From NCBI GenBank assembly GCA_024364805.1, contig CM044491.1:94630173-94653743 (forward strand): a DNA stretch of 23,571 nt, read 5' to 3'. The stretch comes from Euprymna scolopes. Taxonomy: Eukaryota > Mollusca > Cephalopoda > Sepiida > Sepiolidae. Of this stretch, positions 18,590-23,571 are shown one piece after another (positions within the stretch are counted from its first letter, which is position 1; every line of letters begins with the position of its first letter). The notes below the pieces were generated by a model. It saw only the letters and a list, made by a program, of their open reading frames with translations. It did not search any database and was not told where the DNA came from. The position numbers and the translations under genes were made by a program.

Positions 18590-19138
18590 CATTTGAAATC
18601 AAAATTAAAAATTATCAAGAACCTTCTTGCTAACCCAATTAAATACATTGTTATTTCTGTTTCTAACAAAATCGATTCTTACTATCGCTTACTACACTTT
18701 CTTAAACCAATGCTCTATCTTCACAAATCTACTTTCAGACCGTGTATGGAGTACTGTTGTCGTATTTTAATCTGTATTCAATTTGAAAGTTCTTGATAAA
18801 TTTCAGAAAACTATCTGTTATTTGTTCTCTTTCACTGCAACCTTTCTGTTGTTTATCTCAGTCTTTTCTATAAATACAAAAATTGATCTATTTCCTGCTT
18901 TCTTTGTTCCAGCTCGTTTGACTCGTTGGTTTTTATACCTCGTTGTCATGCAGCTTCTTATTCCAGTAGCTTCTTTCTAAGGACTTTAAACTTGTTAAAC
19001 TATTCTTGCGTACAGTTTTCTTTCTATCTACAGCTTTGGTCTTTTCAAGACTAAGGTCAATAAGCACCTCCTGTATTTGCAATGACCATCTTTTGTTCTT
19101 ATCTCCTTACATCAAGAACTTGTTTCAAGGGATTTCCA
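18590..19138 (+). mobile_element. LINE 3' end, copy F (Jockey/CR1-type, second subfamily)
   Basis: Codons from 18590 include KKI-type SVSNKIDSYYRLLHFLKP, LYLHKSTFRPCMEYCC (family: LYKSTIRPCMEYCCHIW), then in the next frame VLDKFQKTICYL (LLDKLQKRIC), LSLFYKY, FPAFFVPARLTR, FIPRC, and finally SFGLFKTKVNKHLLYLQ with a stop at 19083-19085. A 3' UTR of about 50 bases follows. These are the last ~150 residues of ORF2 with internal losses and frame changes. It abuts the mariner's right end and ends where LINE-2 resumes. The sequence differs from copies A-E, so it is another subfamily; copy G at 21048 is its closest relative in the window. Confidence 0.75.
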
Positions 19139-19140
19139 TA

Positions 19141-19772
19141 AAAACAACTGTACCGTGAATGCAATGCCGCCGTCCAAGAAGTTACACGCACTTAAGATTA
19201 ATAGGTGGGGGAACGAAGCATATGGTATGACAAACTCGCAGACCAACACGACATACTCGGTTTTTTCAACGTCACAAAAGTCATCTACGGACTATTAGCG
19301 TAGGGTCAAGCTTCTCTCAAAAGAGAGGACGGCTCAACTCTGTTCAAAAGAGCCTTCACCATCAACTCCAAATATAGTTTTAACCAAGCCAATGCGCACG
19401 ACCTTGAATGCCATTTCTTATGCAATTGTCGACGTCACACTTGAAATATAACAGGGTCTCCGGACTTGATAGTAATCCAGCTGACACCTATAAAACTGGT
19501 AGAAACTTTTGCTGATCCAACTACATAAACTCATCATCAAAATCTGGGAAAATCAAAGATGTTCAATGGATTCCAAAGACATGAATATCTATAAGAAGAA
19601 GGATGACCGGTCGGAATGCGGTAACTACATGAAAATCGCTCTCATCGTAACGGCTAGAAAAATCCTTGCTCGCGTGTTGAGCACCCGCCTCTCTCAACAC
19701 GCTAAAACAGTTCCCTCAGAAGCCCAAGCTCGCTTTCCACCGGCACGTGGAACTACAGATATGATATATGTA
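19141..19772 (+). mobile_element. LINE-2 segment 2: linker and start of reverse transcriptase
   Basis: Codons from 19151 read YRECNAAVQE, then (next frames) WYDKLADQHD, FFNVTKVIYG, EDGSTL, matching the linker of the same LINE family as 16545-17506. The frame 19509-19772 carries IKIWENQ, DMNIYKKKDDRSECGNYMK, ALIVTARKILARVLSTRLS (reverse-transcriptase finger motif 1; family: GNYRGISLLSTAGKILARVLLNRL) and ARFPPARGTTDMIYV (motif 2; family: CGFRPSRGTTDMIF). The match stops exactly at V (19770-19772), where an unrelated LINE begins. Segment 3 (22926-23009) picks up from there. Confidence 0.8.
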
Positions 19773-20085
19773 AACTGTATGCCAATTCAGATGCTGACTT
19801 AAGTCGACTTTTGCAGGTCGTGCCGAACTTCTCCAGAGATATTAGAATTAAATTTGTTTGGAAAAATGTGCCAAGCGCTCCATCAGAGCTGGGTAAAATG
19901 TCCAAACAGAAAACATATAGATTGATGAAAACACTGACACCAAGGACCTAGAAGAACAGGGCAGTTACAAATATATTGAAATAGAAGAACATGGTTCAAT
20001 TCACCATGCCAAGATAAGAGAAAAAATTGACCGTGACTATATACGAATGTAAGGAAATCTGTAAAACAGAGATTACAAACAAAAC
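19773..20085 (+). mobile_element. R4/Dong-like LINE, part 1 (reverse-transcriptase thumb region)
   Basis: Starts at about 19772 with codons reading KLYANSDADLSRLLQVV, NFSRDIRIKF, then in other frames IDENTDTKDLEEQGSYKYIEIE, HAKIREKIDRDYIRM, and KICKTEITNKT, where the match breaks at 20085. It corresponds to the part of reverse transcriptase after the YADD-bearing palm of a LINE with a C-terminal restriction-like endonuclease (family: EEQGSYKYLGIEE). Upstream reverse-transcriptase motifs are absent, so this copy is 5' truncated. It continues, in frame, at 21666 after an insertion. Confidence 0.75.
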
Positions 20086-21665
20086 TAACTAAATAGAATG
20101 TTCGTGAATAGTTTTAGAGTTCTTGTAAAAACAAGATGGCTTCATTAGCTAAGACATTAAAGAAGTCTGAATCGATTAATTAAGAACCATGAGTTTCATG
20201 GGCCAGAAAAAAACGTAATTAAAACTTCTCTGCTCATTTATATGAATTATAATTCATTGAAAGTTGTTTCTAAGAGTATATGTTCATTTGTTTTTATATT
20301 AGAAAAGTAGTTCAGTGAGGAAAATTGGAAATAGTTCAATGAATAAAGTTTTTACAGATTAGCAAATGATAAAGAGTCAATGAGTTGTGTGTGTCTGTTG
20401 GTTAATAAACGTTCATCATGCGATCGGTAAAGTAAATACAGTAAAGAGTCACAAAGCTTAGTGTGAATATACATATGTGAGTAGTTGGCAGTTTGGCTTT
20501 GTGTATGTGTGTGCGTGAGGTTTACCTTGTTCTTGGTAGTGCGAGTATAGCTGCGAGCAATAGTTTGTTTCTGTTTGCCTGATTCTTGCTAGTATATAGG
20601 CACGTGGACACAAGATGGAGAAAGCTGGTATGTGAATCAATGAATTTTTTCTTTTTGTGAGTACCCCCTTCCCGCCACGGGATGGGTGTAAAGAACATAC
20701 GTTATGGTGCCTTTCAGGTGCGTCTAGTGAAGTCTGAAATAACTGATTTTGTTGATCTGTTCTTATAGGAATCGCTAAGTTCACACTGGCTTGCTACTTT
20801 CACATATATGAGTTACTTTTTGGACTTCAGAAAAAACATTTCTATTAGTTGAAAATACTTCGAGTTAATATCTTCATGTTACAACGAGCAAGCGATGAAG
20901 AGAACCTAATGAAATGGACAGGAGAAAAACAGTTGGGAACTAATTCAAGCCATTTGCATTTTAGCATTGTGATTCCGCTACATAGAATCATACCATGTAT
21001 AGAGTATTGATCTCATATATCTCGTATCTGTAATTTGATTGGTTTACACTCTTTCTTTTTCTCTGCAACCTCTCTCTCACATATTTGATATTACTAATCC
21101 AAGTCTTTTCTATAAATACTATTATGATATGTGTTCTTCAGAATTATCTTATCTATTCCCTGTTTTCTTTGTTCCAGCTCGTTTGACTCATTAATCTAGT
21201 AGTCTCCATCAATTCACTGCTTTTATACCTCGTTGTACTACAGGTCCTGATTCCAGTAATTTTTTGCCAAGAACTGCTGGCCTGCGGAACTCTTTTCTTG
21301 CTGACTGTTTTCCTCCTCACTAAATTCAGCAATTCCACCAAGACAGACAGCTACCTACACTTTTTTCCTGATAAGCTCTCTCCGTCAAATATAACCATTG
21401 CTTTCTTCTTTTTGTTCGAGTGTCTTTGAAGCATCTGGTCATTCAAAGGTCGTTTGCATTATTATTGTATTCTGCAAGATCTTTCAAGCTGCACCAGTTG
21501 GACAGTAGAAGACACAAAAGGCAATATTGTATCGTATGATCCTTCTCTTCTCATTGGCGGGTGGGTAGGTCAGTTTTGTAGCCCCAACTGGTGATAGCAA
21601 TTTTTGATTATCTCATTCCTGTTTTCAGATCGTTGAGTGTTTTTCATTGGAACGAGTGTGTATCT
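20086..21665. other. 1.58 kb insertion inside the R4/Dong-like LINE
   Basis: The LINE codons for TNKT break after AAAAC at 20081-20085, and AAAAC recurs at 21666-21670, where codons TSKITAISKLA continue the same protein. Removing 20086-21670 restores the family order, so this is an insertion with an apparent five-base duplication. About 20086-21045 is unassigned: AT-rich, with TG-rich stretches and an ATTAATAAAC-type hexamer near 20401, and no coding similarity that I can see. 21048-21400 is a LINE 3' end (copy G), and 21400-21665 is unassigned. A five-base duplication would fit several element classes, and the left portion has not been identified. Confidence 0.6.
21048..21400 (+). mobile_element. 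LINE 3' end, copy G (Jockey/CR1-type, second subfamily)
   Basis: The frame containing 21102 encodes SLFYKYYYDMCSSELSYLFP, then VFFVPARLTH, then HQFTAFIPRCTTGPDSSNFLP and RTAGLRNSFLADCFPP (family: FLPRTAGLWNSLPADCFPP), i.e. the ORF2 C-terminus. Two in-frame stops are visible (after ARLTH and after CFPPH). A serine-rich or phenylalanine-rich tail to about 21400 may be the last codons and 3' UTR. Related to copy F at 18590. Confidence 0.75.
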
Positions 21666-22880
21666 AAAACCAGCAAAATAACTGCAATAAGCAAATTAGC
21701 CATGGCTGTGATAATATACAGCTTTGGTATTGTCGACTGGTCAGAAAAAGATATAAACAGACTAGACACAATGTAACGAAAATAGTAATAATGCATAGAA
21801 TACCATACTGAAATTAATGCCTGTCAAGCCTACATCTGCCCAGGGGAACGAGAGGTATAATTCTATCAGGAAGTGGCCATCAGTATTGAGCGCCGAACAA
21901 TATTTGATGAGCTCCCAAAATCTAAATATCAAAATCGTGCATAAACATCACGACACAAGAGCCAGCAAGAAAAACTCCATCACGAGACTGGACAAACATT
22001 TTGGAGAAAACTGTCTTACAATTGAGACAGGCGGAGAAAACAAATTGCTTCAGTAATAGCACTAAAAAGTCACCAAATATACGCCAAGAGCTTCCTTTAC
22101 AAAAAACTAAAAGAATGGATAAACCAAGAGCGTAGTAAGTATCCTCTGAGTAAATTTACTCAGCTATACTATTTAGATAAATAAGGCTCTATAGCCTGGC
22201 TTAAATGAGAATCGCTCCACTATGATTATCACGGCTGTCGAAGGTCAAGGCTTGATGACCAATGCTTCTGAAAAATTGAGTGGTCTCAGCAATGACAACA
22301 AGTACATGTGCTGCCACACAGAAGTAGTGAGTGTGACTCACCTGACACCCAGCTGTACGATTCTGTTAGGAGACAGCCGCTATGTGATGCGACACAATGG
22401 ATTGTGCAAATATCTCCAATGGACGATTTGTAAATTTGAATATCGATCACAGAAGCAAGTCCTGGGAAAATATACCAGAAAGAACAGTTGGACATAAATC
22501 ATACACAATCTACTATGCCTACGTTATTCTTACAGATCCGTGCCTTGAAAACGGAGCTATTAAACCTTACATAGTGAGATGGGACAAGAAGGAGAAAGCA
22601 GCCACCTTAGTAGAAGTTAGTGTTTCCAATGATATGAAAAAGATAACGATATACCAAGGTTTTATGTATGACATGAAAAGAAATTGGAATATTGGAAAAA
22701 TCTCTATTATTCCAGTATTTCTGGACTCATAAAAGAGAATTTCAAAATTTACCTTGCAAATATATCCGGTGAACCAAGTACAAGATAAAGTCAAACAATT
22801 GCACTGAAAGGGATAGTTAGAATTTTTTTTTTTTTTAAATACATATATAAAGTAGCGGGTGACGTTCGGCATCCGGTAGA
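21666..22880 (+). mobile_element. R4/Dong-like LINE, part 2 (zinc knuckle and restriction-like endonuclease)
   Basis: Begins ITAISKLAMAVIIYSFGIVDWSEKDINRLDTM (thumb; 21678-21773), then SSQNLNIKIVHKHHDTRASK and HFGENCL. The frame at 22222 has the zinc-knuckle region (family CRMC-X7-H-X4-C), here YMCCHTE, VTHLTPSC, with the first Cys replaced by Tyr, followed by RHNGLCKYLQWTIC (22390-22431). The next frame has the restriction-like endonuclease: family KPDIVVWDKKEKA reads KPYIVRWDKKEKA (Asp to Tyr at 22568-22570), then ATLVEVSVSND and ISIIPVFLDS. The last recognisable codons (ALKGIVRI) meet a 14-base T-run at 22823-22836. Loss of the PD aspartate and the knuckle cysteine, plus several stops and frame changes, make it inactive. 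RLE-bearing LINEs such as R2, R4 and Dong often insert at specific sites. Confidence 0.8.
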
Positions 22881-22925
22881 ATGATCTATCTTCAGCTTGA
22901 ACCAACGAATTAGAAAATTGAAAAA

Positions 22926-23009
22926 ATATGTTTATCTTAAATGCGTCGACTCAAGAAGTGCAGAGAGCAACATCAACAACTCTATATTGTATTTATCGAC
23001 CTGACCAAA
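22926..23009 (+). mobile_element. LINE-2 segment 3: reverse-transcriptase motif A
   Basis: Codons 22947-23009 read CREQHQQ, LYIVFIDLTK (family: CREQHQQLYIVFIDLTKAFD), which contains the first catalytic Asp of reverse transcriptase. In the family this follows directly on GTTDMIFVARQLQ, which is where segment 2 stops at 19772. The 21-codon stretch has no stop. The match ends after FIDLTK at 23009, and AT-rich repeat sequence follows. The bases just before (ATATGTTTATC) resemble the last codons of segment 2 (ATATGATATATG), a possible target duplication of the R4/Dong-like insertion. Confidence 0.75.
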
Positions 23010-23030
23010 CATAAAGATATTACTATAATA

Positions 23031-23074
23031 ATTTCTACATATATATAAACCGCACTGTTTGTGTCTGTGTGTGG

Positions 23075-23147
<73 letters not shown>
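23031..23147 (+). repeat. (AT)n tract, preceded by a Helitron-end-like start
   Basis: A near-pure AT dinucleotide array (23078-23147). Directly upstream, TTTCTACATATATATAAACC followed by GT-rich sequence resembles the 5' end of the Helitron at 12070, but no 3' CTAG hairpin is visible in the window, so Helitron identity is only a possibility. Confidence 0.7.
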
Positions 23148-23571
23148 TATGGGTTAAGAAATTCCAACGAAAGAAAGATGTATATTTAAATAAGGGAGTA
23201 GCCACTAACAATGTGTATTTTTTAACATTATTTTATTATTCCGTGTCTTGGTTTTTCATTGAGAATCATGTTTGGATCATTGTAATAATGTTTTTAAGTC
23301 ATTGAAATCGTTTTTACGCGCGTTTCAGACGTTCTGTGAAGCGTCCTCGTCAGAAATTATTTTCAAATGTGTTGGAGATTTAAAAATGGCAATTTTTGTA
23401 GTTCATTTGAAGTTTTTCCAAGGGGTGGAGGCTTGTAAGTGTTTATTATTCATTGGCATGCTCAATTTTTATTACTCATTTATTGGACTTATCGAGGAGG
23501 CCGCTGACCTGGCTGTAGTCGCTCTCTCTTACTGCTAATGTTTTTTCTTTTCCTTTAGGGTGGGGTAGGGT
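23148..23571. other. Unassigned DNA at window end
   Basis: No recognised feature. Two short plus-strand frames (ending at 23305 and 23538) lack family motifs. The frame starting at 23272 is hydrophobic in places but has no recognisable domain. Confidence 0.55.

Noticed and set aside
20458-20784. 108-codon minus-strand frame
   Set aside because: No recognisable domain, and composition follows the TG-rich sequence on the other strand; it lies inside the unassigned insertion.
20086-21045. LTR-type element suggested by the five-base duplication and an AATAAA-like hexamer
   Set aside because: No TG...CA ends, no paired long terminal repeats and no coding similarity were seen, so the class is left open.
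23069-23305. 78-codon frame starting MWNIYIYIYIY
   Set aside because: Translated AT dinucleotide array.
1-23571. LTR retrotransposon, Polinton or endogenous virus genes
   Set aside because: No Gag, protease, integrase, envelope, capsid or DNA polymerase motif was recognised on either strand; the reverse-transcriptase pieces are all of LINE type.

Overview
This window reads as non-coding animal DNA, not a gene cluster. It is AT-rich, full of microsatellites, contains an 891-base assembly gap, and every recognisable reading frame belongs to a decayed transposable element. I found no intact gene and no convincing host exon. The mix (several LINE families including a restriction-like-endonuclease LINE, a mariner, a Tc1-like copy, a Helitron, tRNA-derived modules, long AT, CA, CT and GAT repeats) suits an invertebrate with a large repeat-rich genome. 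From family resemblance alone I guess a cephalopod or another mollusc; nothing here proves it.

Layout. 1-9.6 kb: mostly unassigned AT-rich DNA with at least five 3'-end fragments of one Jockey/CR1-type LINE (about 1.3, 3.9, 5.1, 8.95 and 9.2 kb; four on the minus strand, one on plus), one LINE endonuclease-domain remnant (7.4-8.2 kb), a tRNA-like SINE head on minus (3.5 kb), a pair of ~50-base inverted repeats 1.3 kb apart (1601/2900), and small tandem repeats. 9.6-12.0 kb: CpG-richer unassigned DNA, CA and AT repeats, and the N gap (10565-11455). 12.07-12.67 kb: a non-autonomous Helitron with clean ends that carries a tRNA-like module. 12.8-13.4 kb (minus): an internally deleted Tc1/mariner-superfamily transposase. 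13.47-14.55 kb (plus): a broken copy of a widespread family resembling 'Cc8K15.2/Cc8L18.2-like' proteins. 14.96-15.51 kb: a 5'-truncated LINE with a GAT-repeat tail and an 11-base target duplication.

16.5-23.0 kb is the most informative part. One old LINE (called LINE-2 here) begins with its endonuclease at 16.55 kb, is interrupted at 17507, resumes at about 19141 with its linker and the start of reverse transcriptase, is interrupted again at 19772, and resumes at 22947 with the catalytic FIDLTK motif. The first interruption holds a mariner (minus strand) and a Jockey/CR1-type LINE 3' end. The second holds an R4/Dong-like LINE with a zinc knuckle and a restriction-like endonuclease, and that element is itself split in frame by a 1.58 kb insertion (20086-21665) which contains another Jockey/CR1-type 3' end. 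This gives a readable relative chronology of insertions. No cooperating gene system is present; the biology is transposon-in-transposon accumulation.
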